Of a DNA stretch of 64,000 nt, positions 37,984-50,401 are shown piece by piece (within the stretch, counting starts at the first letter, position 1; each line of letters begins with the position of its first letter). The position numbers were made by a program, and so were the translations under genes. Origin of the DNA: Macrotrachela quadricornifera (lineage: Eukaryota; Rotifera; Eurotatoria; Philodinida; Philodinidae); assembly GCA_022393335.1 (NCBI GenBank), contig JAJEKB010000543.1, forward strand, positions 541,270 through 605,269, in the 5' to 3' direction. The notes beneath the pieces were generated by a model that was not told where the DNA came from, did not search any database, and saw only the letters and a list, made by a program, of their open reading frames with translations.

Positions 37984-38553
37984 ATGTCATCATCATCAAT
38001 GCTTTTTTTTATCATTGCATCATTTGTAATGGTAACTTATGGTCGAACATTAAATAGTCCCGATCAATTAATGCCTTTATTATTTTCATCTGTTAATACT
38101 GATGAAAATAGTATTTTTCCATCGTCGAATAATGGTCCAAATCGATTAATTCATGTTGTTGAACAAATTATTAAGTAAAATATTTTAACAAAAAAAAAAA
38201 GATTTTTATTTATATATTTAAATATTAGATATGTTTCATCGATAAAATCAAGTGAAAATTTTATTGATAATATCGTCAATCGTCATAAAGAAGTATCTGA
38301 CAAAATAAAAGTACTTACATTTTTAAATAAATGTTTTGAACTTACACATAATGTTATTCAACGTGAAATTGATCGAATGTTAGGCATGCCTGAAACAATG
38401 AAAAAATCTTCTAATCCATCATCACCATTTACATTAGAAGAATTACAACAAGCTCAAAGTAAAATTAATGATTTACTTACTAGTATTGAAAAACGTATGG
38501 CAACATTAAAAACATGGATTCCACCAACAATGCCTTTTCTTGGTTTCTTCTAA
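37984..38553 (+). CDS. Small secreted protein of unknown function
   Basis: Not recognised. Two exons, 37984-38174 and 38229-38553, join in frame to a 171-aa protein. Residues 1-20 look like a cleavable signal peptide (MSSSSMLFFIIASFVMVTYG, likely cut after G20 before RTLNSP). The rest is predicted mainly helical: a mixed middle (HVVEQIIK-YVSSIKSSENF), then a heptad-like stretch containing KINDLLTSIEKRMATLK near the end. There is one Cys (KCFELTHN) in the mature part, so no disulfide scaffold. It ends in a hydrophobic PPTMPFLGFF. A secreted or luminal helical protein seems likely; codon use and splice sites match the neighbouring genes, which supports it being real. No named family can be assigned. 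Confidence 0.7.
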
Positions 38554-41052
38554 CTTTTTTCTCTCTTTTTTTTTCCAATACATATAAATATGTATGCAAA
38601 CATATGCAAAATAAAAATTACAAATAAAAAAAATATCTTAATATAAATATTGGAATTGAATTGAAAATATTGTTTTTAAACTATTTAAATGAAAATGAAT
38701 ATCTATTGTTTTCTTTTTTTATGTTATATGCATATGATAATTTTATCTAAAGTTGCATTAATCAATTTGAAATTAAAATTTACAATTTATTTTCTCATTA
38801 ATCTGAACAATGTGACATTAGTTGAGTCACTTTTTTTTCCTATATAAAATGTAGAACAAATATCACATTAGTGAATAGAAATTATTCAATGTTTCTAATC
38901 ATCGACAAATGTGTAACACCTTTTGTAATGGATCGATTTAAAAAATATGTTAATCAAGAGTATTTCATAACAACTAAGGATAAATTGTTTATGACATTTT
39001 TCAATTTTTTTTTTGTTTTTGATATGGATAACTGGAATTCTTCTTACGCGTATATGTAATAAAGATTTATTGGTTTTTACAAATGTCATATTTCATGCTA
39101 CAATGCAGAGACAAGATTGGAATACATGAAGTTTTGTAGATGATTATTGTAATGTCTTAATTTCTTGTATTTATCAAAATTTGATTGGATAAAACTTTAG
39201 AAGAAAATATTTCAATATTAGTGAATATGTTCTCCATTTTTTTAAATGATCAACTATAGTTAATAAGGTATGTTGTACATTATTTTTACATATATATTTC
39301 TTTCCAAAAATTCCTTCATTTTTTTATAATTTTTTTGGTCTAATTGTGACGTTGTGTATTACTATTATTTCTGCGAATGTTTTCTTACAGTACGCACAAT
39401 ACACTTTCTGCTTTTCATATACCACTAGATTGAACATCACAACCCAATCAGAGGGCTAGAGCAGAACTCACTGCAATAACCGAATGCACATGAGTCAATT
39501 TTACTGATGAAGTTCGAAGTATTAGAATTCCTTAAATTCCATACTAATTTATAATCCCTTAGTGTACCCTAAAGTTTTCATGCTCTAGAATTCTTATAAT
39601 CTTTATATATGTATAGATAGATGTATTGTAGAATTCTAAAAATTAAATAGGATTTCCAATTTGTGGATCGTAAGGGCATCTTGCATGTTTTTTTATTGAC
39701 TATTCGAAATCTACAAATGAAAATGCAAAAATGTTTCGTATGGGTTTCATCAAAGTATTTTTATAACAGAAAGAAAACAACTCATAACGAAAGTTGTTTT
39801 AATAAGAATTAATTTTTTTCGAAACAACAACATAAATTATACCATCTAAATGTCGAACACTGCCGATAGCTGAAACATTTTAGCGTTATCTCATCCACCT
39901 CCGTTGTTACTTTAAATAACTGTTGAAAATCCAGCAATTGTCTAGTCTATTATTGTCCATTTTCTACTACTATTTTCTTCCATTTCTAATTCAACAATGT
40001 ACTCGATAGATATACCGAACAAACAGCCTGACATTTTCACTAATAATAGAGGCATGTTCACACTTCAGATCCACACGAACGGGATTAGAGAGTCTTTATT
40101 AGATACTACCAATGATGTTCACAAAAAACAATTTGACTTTTTCCTAAATAAGAAAAAAACAATATACTTAATAAAGGATTTCCCTGAACATGTATTTGTA
40201 ATGTTTTATATACCTGAAATGTTCTTTATCTAAACAACCAAGAATTGGTAATGAAAATAATTGTCATACTTTGAATGACATGAACGTCTTATTTGATCGA
40301 TATCATTGTGGTTTTCGTTTAGTTCATCATTTGAGTACTATAACAATTATTATCTTTTATTCATTAGTATGAAGAATGAAGTTTCAGTATATAAAATTAC
40401 ATTCCAGAGTTTTTTCGAGTGATCTCTAATCTACAATAAACTTAATGAAAACAAACATTGCTTTAAACATTTCAGTTGAATAGAAATTTTAAATATAATT
40501 ATTGTTCGAAAAGTAATAATATCATTTCTCTTCGAACTGATGATTAGTTCTATCGATCTATGTACTTTCTGTTCCTATGATTGTGTTATTCTCAATCCTA
40601 TCAAGAAAATAAAACAATTTTTCTGATCAACAGGCACGAAAATATTAAGTAGATACAAAGAAAATAATAGTAATGCTACAATATTATTCATCCATTATGA
40701 CTAATCAATAATAAGTTCGTATCATTTTAAACCGTTAGAAGTGTGTACAAAATAACTTTTTATTTCTTCCATTTTTATTTTTCGTTATTGTTGAAAATCT
40801 GTCCGCTTTTCTAATCTGAAGAAAAGTTAACCTTCTCTTAACTAAATTTGTAAATATAAATCACTCGAACAATTTAATCAATTCATTTCATCGATTTCAA
40901 ATGAAGTTTTATATACCTAAGCATTATCCATCTATCAATATAACTATGAATAATTAAAGAAATTAAATTGTCTTTGTTTTTTTAAAATATTTTATGATTA
41001 AACGATTGACAAGAAAAAACACTAAACATTATCAATGTGTACCATGACTTGA
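38554..41052. other. Intergenic, convergent side, with repeat fragment
   Basis: About 2.5 kb between the secreted orphan (plus) and the VAMP-like gene (minus), whose 3' ends face each other. It contains a fragment of a dispersed repeat at 40044-40140 shared with the CCNE intron. ORFs here do not look coding. Confidence 0.55.
40044..40140. repeat. Fragment of a dispersed repeat
   Basis: AATAGAGGCATGTTCACACT and the sequence that follows match AATAGAGGCATGTTCATATT at 46332 onward. The match runs through the TACGAACAAGG / CACGAACGGG and TTAGAGAG blocks, then weakly through ATCAATGA / ACCAATGATG. Only one end of the element is present here. Confidence 0.6.
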
Positions 41053-42069
41053 TTAAGTTTTTGATACTGAATTCATACGTGCTTTATGTCTTAATGTCAT
41101 AATAACGATAAATATTATAAGAGTAATAAGAATTGTTATTGTTATAAGTACAGTACTACAAGTAATTATAAAACGTTTATATTTTCGAAGAGAATTTGTT
41201 CGTGATATAGGTTGAATTTTAATAAAATCCTATAGGAAAAAGAAATTATGATTATTTTTCAATATTATAAAAAGAAAAAGAAATACTCTAACTTACTTGT
41301 TTTTTAACTGTTGTTTCAAGTTTATCAGCACGAGCAAGTAAATCATTAAGTGTAGCATTATTATTATCTATTGTTTCGCCAATATTATCTATTAAAATAT
41401 TTGATTCAGATGATTCATCAATATTATTTTGTTCATTAGATTGTTTATTTGTTTTTAATAGTTGATTTGTTGTTTCATCATTCTACATAAATTAAAAATA
41501 ATCAAATAATTTCTTCATAAATATGTAGATAAAAATGGTACTTATTTACATAAATAATTGATTGAGATAAATCATTTATTAACTGATTTGATGATGGAGG
41601 AGTTTTTATATCATTTGATGTTGATTCACATGATGCTTTATAAAGAAATAATAAACGTTTATTTTTCGTACTTTTTCGTTTTAATCTATCCTAATAAAAA
41701 AAAAGAAAATAATTTATTTTTTTTTCTTAACTATATTATATTTAACATACTAATCCATTTCGATTAGATATTTTAAAAGATTTTTTATTATATTTAGGTT
41801 TTAATTCATTTTCTTTATTAATTATTTGTTGAGTTTTTGTATGTAAATTATTATTATTATTATTATCATCATCATCATCACTTTCTTCTTTTTGTTTTTT
41901 AGTTATATGGAATATTCGATAAGAACCATCTCGTCTAAATGATGGTTTCTTTCGTAGACTATTTGATTTATACTATAAAAGAAAAAGTAATAGTTAAAAA
42001 CAAAAAAACAAATTTTTTTTAATTAAAAATATTTCTTACTTCATTAGTTGTATTTGTTAGTATATTCAT
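41053..42069 (-). CDS. Tail-anchored VAMP/synaptobrevin-like protein, divergent
   Basis: Five exons on the minus strand, 42040-42069, 41751-41972, 41550-41690, 41297-41482 and 41053-41229, give 251 aa. The N-terminal half is basic and low-complexity, with an Asp/Asn run (residues 45-55) from trinucleotide repeats. Residues about 165-193 hold a short coiled stretch, TIDNNNATLNDLLARADKLE, that resembles the C-terminal half of an R-SNARE motif (compare the VAMP pattern LSELDDRADALQ). A basic KYKR precedes a single hydrophobic segment (about 209-236) and a short tail, RHKARMNSVSKT: the layout of a tail-anchored membrane protein. The position expected for the zero-layer Arg is Asn. It may be a divergent SNARE, a SNARE-like regulator, or an unrelated single-pass protein that has converged on this layout. 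Function not assigned. Confidence 0.6.
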
Positions 42070-44336
42070 TTCTTATGATTCACAATGAATTATATTTTTA
42101 AAGAAATATATAGATGAAAAATTATTGTAAAAGAAGAACGAAAGATTTATATGAAAAAGAACAAAATTTTTTTTTCTTTTGTCTGCTCTATATGTTGTCT
42201 CAACTACGACATTTTCTCTCCTCTTTATATTACTCTTACTTATATAGTTATTACTAATGTGTATAAGACGAAAGAAAAAGAGACAGTGCTGTAAAAACGA
42301 TAATGATAGTTGTTGTTGTTGTTGTCGTTGCTATTGTTATTCTTTCTGATTGAACACCTTTAGAACATTAATCTTATTTAACGCATTGTTCAGTAACAAA
42401 TGTAATAATGTTGTTGGATGAGTACTGTTAAGAAAAAGAAAATGAAAGTAAAGAAAAAGAGAAGAAAAACTAACAAAAAAAAGGCGTTAAAAATGAAATA
42501 TTAGTTATTGATGATTGAATAATAATATAGTGATGATGAAATTTCTATCTGTAATTAAATAATTATAGGTAAGATGTCCGACTACTTGATGTCAAAGTAT
42601 GGCATATATTGTCTTTTTTTTTCTTCTTCTTCTTATTGTTAGATAATAAAAGAATGGCAAAGACAATGAATGTGACAGATAATTTTATTGTTCATTTATA
42701 CTAAAATATTTTATTTAATTTTGATAGATATGCATATAGTAATATTCGTTTATTATATATGAAAATTGATTAAAACGAGAATATTTTTTCAATGTTTTTT
42801 CTTCTTTTTCATATATATGCTTGATTTGAAAATGAATAGAAGGTTATATTCAATAAAAAAAATTCAAAAGAGATGTTTTTCTGTTTTTCGATTAATATAG
42901 AGTCGCTTTTAGTTAAATATTGTATTGCATGAATAAATAATAATATTTCCGATTAATTTAATCTTTTTTATTAAAATTAGTTTTTCTTTTTTTTCTTAGA
43001 AAAATATATGTAGGTGTATAATCTATCAAAATGTTATAGAATTTATGAATATTACAAAGAATATTTTAACATATAGAAATAATAAACTTACATGATTTCT
43101 ATTGTAAAACGTCTTATAAAATACATTAGATATTTATTCTATTAAAAGATATATAATTAATTATCCATTATTGATACTTCATACGTCGTTTATATCTATA
43201 CTAAATTTCGAGATATGTAAAACGGAGATCTACTTCAAAGATTAAAACCAAATGTTTCATCTTGTTTTTTTTTCTGAACTGAATAAATGGAGCCGCATAA
43301 TATACTGTACTTATGTAATGTCTCCAGATTATTTCAATACATTTTCGAAAAAACTGTTAGCATAGTCTCTGTAGAATTAAAATATGAAACACGATGTAAT
43401 TAGTAGTCTGTTGATTAATTTTCTGTCTACTATTAATGCATGTCGATAATGAAAGATATTAATCGTAATATATCACAATAAATGTGATAAAAAGGCAAAA
43501 GATAACTATTATACTTATTGTGCAGTAGAATTTGGTCTCATAAGTATGTTTTATTTCATATTTTGTGATGGTCAAAAGACGTTACTAACTTATATGTGAT
43601 AGAGAGGAAAGAGATCCGAATTTCTATCTGAATACTTTAACATTTCTTTGAAATCGTATTTTACAAAAATCAATAAAATAGTAGAAACTAAACAAAATTC
43701 TTCACTATGCTCATAATGATTTAAAGCTATATCCGATTCTTTTGAGTCTATCGACTGTTGCTGACATCTATAACAAGATATATTTTATCCAATAATTTTC
43801 AAATTTATTGTGAATGAAAAAAAAATAAAGATTGGAAAAAGAAAACAATTTTTAGATGACAATCGATCATTATTAATTTATTTATTTCGTCGATTTTTTA
43901 CTAAACAATTCTTTTATATTTTAAACATTTATCATCATGTTATTATTTTTTTCTCTTACTAATTTAATTTAATCTTTTTGTTTTTATTCTATCGTCATAT
44001 GATGAAAATAAGCATATTGAGTTATTTTATATAACCTGCATGTAATCTTGATGGCTATCTGTGAAACTAATTAATAAGCCATTGTAAGGCCATGCAAACA
44101 GAAATAAAATTTGCTGTTTTTTTTTCACTGCCTTGCTTATAGTCTTTTATGCAATGTGGCGGATTTTAAAAAAAGCAAACATGACAACGAAACTTCGTAT
44201 ATTTTTTTTTTCAAAACAATGAAAATCCTTTAGTAATCTGATGACGATGAAAAATTTAATTTTAAAAATTATTTAAATGATATATTTGATTTGATTTTTT
44301 TTTCCTTTCATTTCAGATATATTATTATCATCAATT
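42070..44336. other. Intergenic, divergent promoters
   Basis: About 2.3 kb between the VAMP-like gene (minus) and cyclin E (plus). It contains a (GTT)n run at about 42309-42333 and purine-rich stretches near 42430-42480. No exon or clear mobile element was seen. Confidence 0.55.
44292..44316 (+). promoter_or_regulatory. Candidate trans-splice acceptor of cyclin E
   Basis: A T-rich tract with TTTCATTTCAG ends at 44316, 20 nt before the start codon. It is a strong 3' splice-site motif with no upstream coding exon. Confidence 0.5.
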
Positions 44337-47300
44337 ATGGTCGATAAAAATGATGATAATAATAATAAAATAATAACACGTAGTTTAAAAAGATCGATTT
44401 CAGTAAGAAAAATATTTAAAAAAAAAATAATTTGTTTTAAAGACATATTTTAGCCTGATTATTTATTAATTGATGAACGAAAATCTAAAATAACAAAAAA
44501 TGAAGTAAGAAAAAAGAAAAAGAAAAGATTCTTTTTTTCCTACACTTTCAATACTACTTGATTATCGTATCAATTTATTTTTAAAGTTCGTAAATAATTC
44601 AAAATCTTCTAAAAACAAGAGAAATACAATTGAGTATATACAAAGAATTTTCTTTTTTTCTTCTCATCTCGTTAGTCAAAATCCACCTGTTATATATATA
44701 TTACGAGTCAGTTGTTGATGTCTATTAAATTTGCATAAAATTCCAGAGATCATATCAAATTCTTCTCTTTCTTCTTTGCTTTACTTATCACTAAACAACT
44801 GACGATATTCCTTCAAAATAATTCTCATCCTATATAAACGATTGATTTTTTCATAAAAAAGGTGTAATCAAAATACTATTCATGCTGCTGAAGGTGTTGC
44901 ACAATCTACACAAGACCTTTTTTAATTTTTATTATATTGTGAAAAAATTAGGTCTTGTCTAGTTATGTGCATCATATTCGCTGCTTTACACCTCGATAAT
45001 TTCCTTTTTTTTTTTAAATTTTATTTTCATTTATTTTCATTGCTCTTTTTTTTCCCATTCTAATCAAGTGACGAAAGAAAAGAAAAGAAAAACTAAGAGC
45101 ATAGCGATACCGAAAAAGAGAATGGTTAGTTTGTATTCATGTCAGCGTATATTTGTTCGATCGGTCAAATGAATCAGTATGCTACCTAAGTTGTCTATAA
45201 TGAATCGACGAAAACAAGAACGATTGAAAGTGGGAAACAAAGAATTTTTATTGGTTTATATGATAAAATATTTTATTTTATACATTTTTTTTTTTGCATT
45301 TAGTTAAAACGTAATGTTGGTAATAAAGAGAATATTATTAAACGAGTTCAATCTGGTAAGATATTGAAATAGAAAAAGAAAATAAACAATGATTTTTGAT
45401 ATAAAGAATGTCATAGAAGTTCTGAAATGATTTTACGAATTCACCGTTCTTGTATTCTACAAAAGTAAATTCACTGAAACTTTGGTAAATTGTTGTACTA
45501 TGGATGAGAAACTATAACAACACTGACATGTACTATTTTTAAAATTTTCCTGGTTATCTTCGAGATGTACGACATTTTTTTTTAATCTCGTCTATATCTC
45601 AGGCTAGGTAGATGATGAAATCTTGATTTTTTTTTATAAGATGCACTGTGAAAAGCTCTACAAAAATTGTAATAATAAATCCCTATTGACTTGTGTTCGT
45701 ACTCAAAATGAAAAAGCTACATAATAGTACGACTTCTCACCATAATAAAAAAAAGGTTTGGAAGACTTTTTTATTTCCCAATAGGAATTTGTTCATAGAG
45801 CTTTTGACGGCGCATCTTATAAAAAAAAATCAAGATTTTATTATCTACCTTAGCCGAGATATAGACATTTTAGCAGACCCAGAATACAGGAAAATTTCGA
45901 AAATACCCTTTATAATTTTTTTGTTATTTAGATATTTTCATATTATAATTTGAAGATAGTATGAGTATAGGAGAGTTATTTATTCAGTAGATATCTACAT
46001 AAATAAAGAAAAATGATTTTAATCGATTTAAAAAACCAAATAATAACAATATTAGTTATTGTAAATAATCTATAATTATTATGACGTTTTTGATGAAATA
46101 ACGAATATAAACATAAAATTAAAATAATGAAATATGTTCAGCAAAAAAAAAAAAGAATTTTTTAATTAGATTATCATATCAGAAATACTTTCATTCAATA
46201 TTATAAAATAAAAGACTATTTAAATTTACCCATTGGTTGTATACGGAGTATCCAGAAAGTCACTAAAGATAGAAAAAATTGATTATCTTCGCTACGACTC
46301 GAGCATATAGGTTGATACTTTTTACTGATAAATAGAGGCATGTTCATATTTCAAATCCGTACGAACAAGGTTAGAGAGAGCATCTGTTATGCATCATCAA
46401 TGACATGAATAAAAGATGAAAAAAGAATAGTACACATAATAAAGTCTCTCTCTCTCTGACCTTATTCGTATCGATTTAAAGTGTAGATAAATGCCGTAAT
46501 TCTAAATGATACTTATTATTCATTTTCTTAATTAGATTTCGAAATGTTAAAAACAAAAACTTCTAATAATGATATTCGATGGTATGAATCTCATCATTTA
46601 TGGTCAAATATGATGATAAAAACTCTTGATAAAACATATAAATGTAATATAAATTTTCTTGATTCACATTCAACAATTACAAGAAAAATGCGAAGTATTT
46701 TATTTGATTGGTTAATTGAAGTAAAATAAAAAATAATTTTTTTTTATTTTTATTATTTAAATAAATATTTATTTTTATTTTTAAAAAAGGTTTGTCAAGT
46801 TTATCATCTTCATCGTGAAACTTATCATTTATCTATTGCTTATATTGATCAATATTTATCTAATACAAATAATTTACATAAAAATAAATTTCAATTACTT
46901 GGTATAACATCACTTTTTGTTGCATCAAAAATTGAAGTAAAAAAAACAAAAAAAAGAAAATATTTTTTTTCTATTTAAACTATTTAAGGAAATTTATCCA
47001 CCACGTTTATCAGATTTTGCTTATGTTACGGATAATACTTGTTGTGAAGAAGATATTCTCGATATGGAATTAGAGTTAATGAATGTAAAAAAAAAAGAAT
47101 TTTTTTAATCTAATAAAAATTTTCTATTTATATAAATATTTAGAAATTAAATTGGTATATTAATCCAATAACATCAATAAGTTGGTTATTAATTTATCTT
47201 CAAGTTGATTATGAACTTGAAAATTTTTTTAATAATAATTATTCATTAATAAAAAAACGACAATTATTATTATCATCATTAAACAGTGAAATTCTTAATA

Positions 47301-47954
47301 GTTCATTATTAACAAATGTACATCGATCAAAAGATTTTCTTCAAATATTTTCATTAGCTGTTCGAGTAAATTTTATATATAAATAAAAAAAAAACAATTA
47401 TTTTGTTTTTCTATTTAGTTACTTGATTTATGTTCATTAGATATTGAATATAATCAATATTCGAAACATATACTTGCAGCATCAGCTATATATTTATGTA
47501 AAAAAAATTGGTCCATTAAAAAAATTACAAGTAAAAAAATTTTTTTTATTTTTATTAGATTATTTTATAAATATTTTAGATTTAACTTATGATGATCTTT
47601 CTATGTGTCAACAATGGATGAAACCTTTTTATGAAGTACTTTCAGAATCATTATCAAAATCATCAATTCGATCATCTTCAACAATACCAATTGATGAAAT
47701 TTATTTAATACAAATACATAATATTTCAATAGATTTACTTGTAAATTATATTTTTATTTTTATTAAAATTTCAAATTTTTTTTTTTTTTTTTTAGGAAAA
47801 TGTTTATGAAAAACGTTCAAAAGTTATACCATCATTAATAAATAATCGACCATTTCGAGATCTTATAAATCATTTTTCTTATTTACCAACATTAGTAGAA
47901 AAACAACAATATGAAGAAGAACAACAAAGAAATGAAACTATTATTATTGCTTAA
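44337..47954 (+). CDS. CCNE: G1/S cyclin E
   Basis: Regulatory subunit of CDK2 that drives S-phase entry. Ten exons: 44337-44402, 44454-44504, 45304-45355, 46536-46720, 46790-46936, 46989-47084, 47144-47365, 47419-47530, 47580-47740, 47796-47954; 1251 nt, 416 aa. The N-terminus has an SP site (SISPDY) and KEN (GNKENIIK). The cyclin box starts with WYESHHLWSNMMIK and KMRSILFDWLIEVCQVYHLH, then LLGITSLFVASKIEEIYPP, DFAYVTDNTCCEEDILDMEL and ILAASAIYL, all matching cyclin E rather than A, B or D (the EEIYPP...FAYVTD block is typical). The tail is short and acidic and lacks the LLTPPxSG phosphodegron used by FBW7 in other animals. Introns 2 and 3 are long and hold inverted-repeat elements. Confidence 0.93.
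44861..44993. repeat. Inverted repeat in CCNE intron 2
   Basis: GGTGTAA at the left and TTTACACC at the right are inverted, as are CACAAGACCT and AGGTCTTGTCT nearer the centre. Length is about 130 bp; the arms pair over most of it with mismatches. It is probably a tiny MITE or a hairpin in the intron. Confidence 0.45.
45531..45915. mobile_element. Palindromic MITE in CCNE intron 3 (family A)
   Basis: The left arm (AAATTTTCCTGG, TATATCTCAGGCTAGGTAG, AAATCTTGATTTTTTTTTAT, AAGATGC) is the reverse complement of the right arm (GCATCTTATAAAAAAAAATC, AAGATTTTATTATCTACC, TTAGCCGAGATATA, GGAAAATTTCG). The arms are over 100 bp long and well matched, around a centre near 45730. A diverged relative lies at 53912-54249. 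The ends are approximate and no target duplication was fixed. Confidence 0.65.
46325..46505. mobile_element. Inverted-repeat element in CCNE intron 3 (family B)
   Basis: Left arm AGGCATGTTCATATTTCAAA then TCCGTACGAACAAGGTTAGA then GAGAG; the right arm, read on the minus strand, has GGCATTTATCTACACTTTAA then ATCGATACGAATAAGGTCAG then AGAGAG. The arms are about 45 bp. One arm recurs at 40044-40140. It contains a (CT)n run at the right arm. Likely a MITE. Confidence 0.55.
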
Positions 47955-48479
47955 TTATAGTCAAATAGCATCAGATATTTTTTGTTTATATATTTGACTT
48001 CTTTTTATTTTGTAAAAAAAAAAAACAAAAACAAAAGATACAAAGAATTATTTAATCAAATAAGTTAGTTATTATATGTAGAATTTAATAGTTTCTGTTT
48101 TCTTTTTCAAAGATAATTAATTGTTTTATAGATTATTTTCTTTATATATATATATATATTAAATTGTATGCATTTTGTTTATCTTTATGTTCATATATGT
48201 CTATTAATGATCTATAAAAGAAAAAAATAATAAAAATATTTACAAAGATTATATTGTTATTTGTATGTTTTTTTTTGTCTTTTTTATTTATAAATTTTAT
48301 GAGAATTAAGATCGATATTTTGATCTAGTCTTGTGAATAATAAGAAAAAAATTGTTTTTGTTAAGTTTCTTTTGTTTTTTACTTTTATAATTTACCCGCA
48401 TTATTAATTTCGATAATAATGTGAATTTTTTTTTAATTCTAGATCTTTATATAATTTTTCGTTAAATCCATCTTTTAAA
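47955..48479. other. Short intergenic gap CCNE to SERINC
   Basis: 525 bp holding the cyclin E 3' UTR (A-runs near 48015, a TA run at 48144-48160, AATAA signals near 48227) and the upstream region of SERINC. Confidence 0.6.
48421..48442 (+). promoter_or_regulatory. Candidate trans-splice acceptor of SERINC
   Basis: GAATTTTTTTTTAATTCTAG ends at 48442, 37 nt before the start codon: a pyrimidine tract plus AG with no upstream coding exon. Confidence 0.45.
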
Positions 48480-50207
48480 ATGGGTTTATGTATTGGTTCA
48501 TTAGGTTCATCAATAGCATGTTGCTTTGGTAATGCATTTTGTTCATTATGTTGTGCTGCATGTCCATCATGTAAAGGTTCAACATCAACACGTATTGGTT
48601 ATGGTCTTATTCTTCTTGCTGGTTTAATAACATCATGCATTATGTTAATACCTGGTCTTGAGAAGACTTTAGCAAAAATTCCAGCTTTATGTACTGGTGG
48701 GTCAAAATTAACAGATATAGTTATGCCATCAATACCATCAATTGATTGTTCAAAAATTGTTGGATTTTTAGCTGTTTATCGTCTTTCATTTGGAATGACG
48801 GTATTCTTTTTTATTTTATCATTAATTGTAAGTTTATTTAATAAAAAAAAAGAAAAGAAATAATTATGAATTTTGTTTATTTTATAGATGATTAATGTAA
48901 AAAGTTCAAAAGATTTTCGAGCAAAAATTCAAAATGGATTTTGGGGTTTTAAATTACTTATACTTATTGGTTTAATAGTTGCCGCTTTTTTTATTCCAAA
49001 TGATGGTTTTGCTCGTGCATTTATGATTATTGGATTAATTGGAGGATTTATGGTATATAAAATGAAATATTTTTATTTAATTTTTAATATAATTTATTCT
49101 TTTCTAGTTTATTCTTGTGCAATTACTTTTATCAATTGATTTTGTTCATTCGTAAATTTTAAAAGAAAAAATTTAATTTTTAGGAAAAACGTTTTTTTTT
49201 TCATTATTTAGGTGGAACGAATCATGGATTGATCGTGTTGAATCTGGTTCAAAAAAACATGGTTATGGTTTATTATTTTTTACTTTATTCTTTTATGCTT
49301 TATCAATAACTGGTGTTGTACTTTTTTATATTTATTATGCACCAGATCGAAATATCTGTCGTTTACATATATTCTTTATATCATTTAATTTATGTTTATG
49401 TTTTATTTTATCAGTTATATCAATATTACCAAAAGTAAGAGAATATAATACATCATGTGGTTTACTTCAATCATCATTTGTTAGTCTTTATGTTATTTAT
49501 TATACATGGTAAAAAAAGCAAATTTAATTTAATATAAAGAATAGTTTTGTTTTCTTTTTTTTTTGTTTATATTTAGGTCAGCAATGAATAGCAATCCTGA
49601 TTCACATTGTAATCCAAATATACGTTCAATAATTCATCCAACAAATATAACAACAACACCAAATCCAAATCCAATACGACAACAAAATTTATTTGATCCA
49701 ATAACAATAATTGGTTTAGTTATGTTTGCTGGTGCACTTTTTTATTCAGTTTTTACAACATCACGTAATAATCGAGCAAATAAATTATTTTTATCAACAT
49801 CATCATCATCAGATTATTCAACTATATTAGATGATACAACTGGTTCAGATAATAGATCATTATTAGATAGTGATGGAGAACATAATCGTCAACATGTTTA
49901 TGATGATGAAAATAATTCAGTTACTTATAATTATTCATTATTTCATTTTATGTTTGTTCTTGCTACTTTATATGCAATGATGACATTAACTAAGTAAAAA
50001 TAAATTCGATTTTATTTTTCTTTGAAAAATTAATCATATTTTTTTTTTGTTTTCTTCAGTTGGTATGAACCAGCACATGATTTTACAACATATAATAATA
50101 ATTTAGCATCACTTTGGGTTAAAATAGCATCGAGTTGGATATGTGTAATTTTATATATTTGGACATGTATTGCACCGGCTTTATTTCCTGATCGAGATTT
50201 TGCATAA
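48480..50207 (+). CDS. SERINC: Serine incorporator (SERINC/TMS family)
   Basis: Multi-pass membrane protein of the SERINC family, linked to serine incorporation into phosphatidylserine and sphingolipids and to lipid scrambling. Exons 48480-48827, 48888-49052, 49108-49151, 49212-49508, 49577-49993 and 50060-50207 give 472 aa with about ten to eleven hydrophobic segments. Family marks: the start MGLCIGSLGSSIACCFGNAF with the CLCC-like cysteines (CSLCCAACPSC), the STSTRIGYGLILL helix, AVYRLSFGMTVFFFILSLI, IQNGFWGFKLLILIGLIV, SWNESWIDRVE, SFVSLYVIYYTWSAMNSNPD, and the end WYEPAH, SLWVKIASSWICVILYIWTC and PDRDFA. The loop after ITIIGLVMFAG is long, Ser/Asp-rich and probably cytosolic. One copy, intact. 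It lies 194 bp upstream of EXOSC7. Confidence 0.95.
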
Positions 50208-50377
50208 ATATTAATAATCAACGACATACAATTATTCTGTACAATAATCAAAAACAAAACTAAACTGACATATATTTGTTGTATTTTGTATTTAGTTAGA
50301 AACCGATAAACTAACCAAGAGAAAACAAATTATATATATACATATAAATGTCTTTGATTTTTAAGATTAATAAACAT

Positions 50378-50398
50378 ATATATTTTTCTTTTTTGAAG
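50378..50398 (+). promoter_or_regulatory. Candidate trans-splice acceptor of EXOSC7
   Basis: TTTTTCTTTTTTGAAG ends at 50398, 3 nt before the ATG and 191 nt after the SERINC stop. A 3-nt leader would be too short without a trans-spliced cap. Confidence 0.45.
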
Positions 50399-50401
50399 AT
50401 A

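Noticed and set aside
39997..40233. 78-codon plus-strand ORF
   Set aside because: It overlaps the family B repeat fragment, which also occurs in a CCNE intron, and has no splice or codon support.
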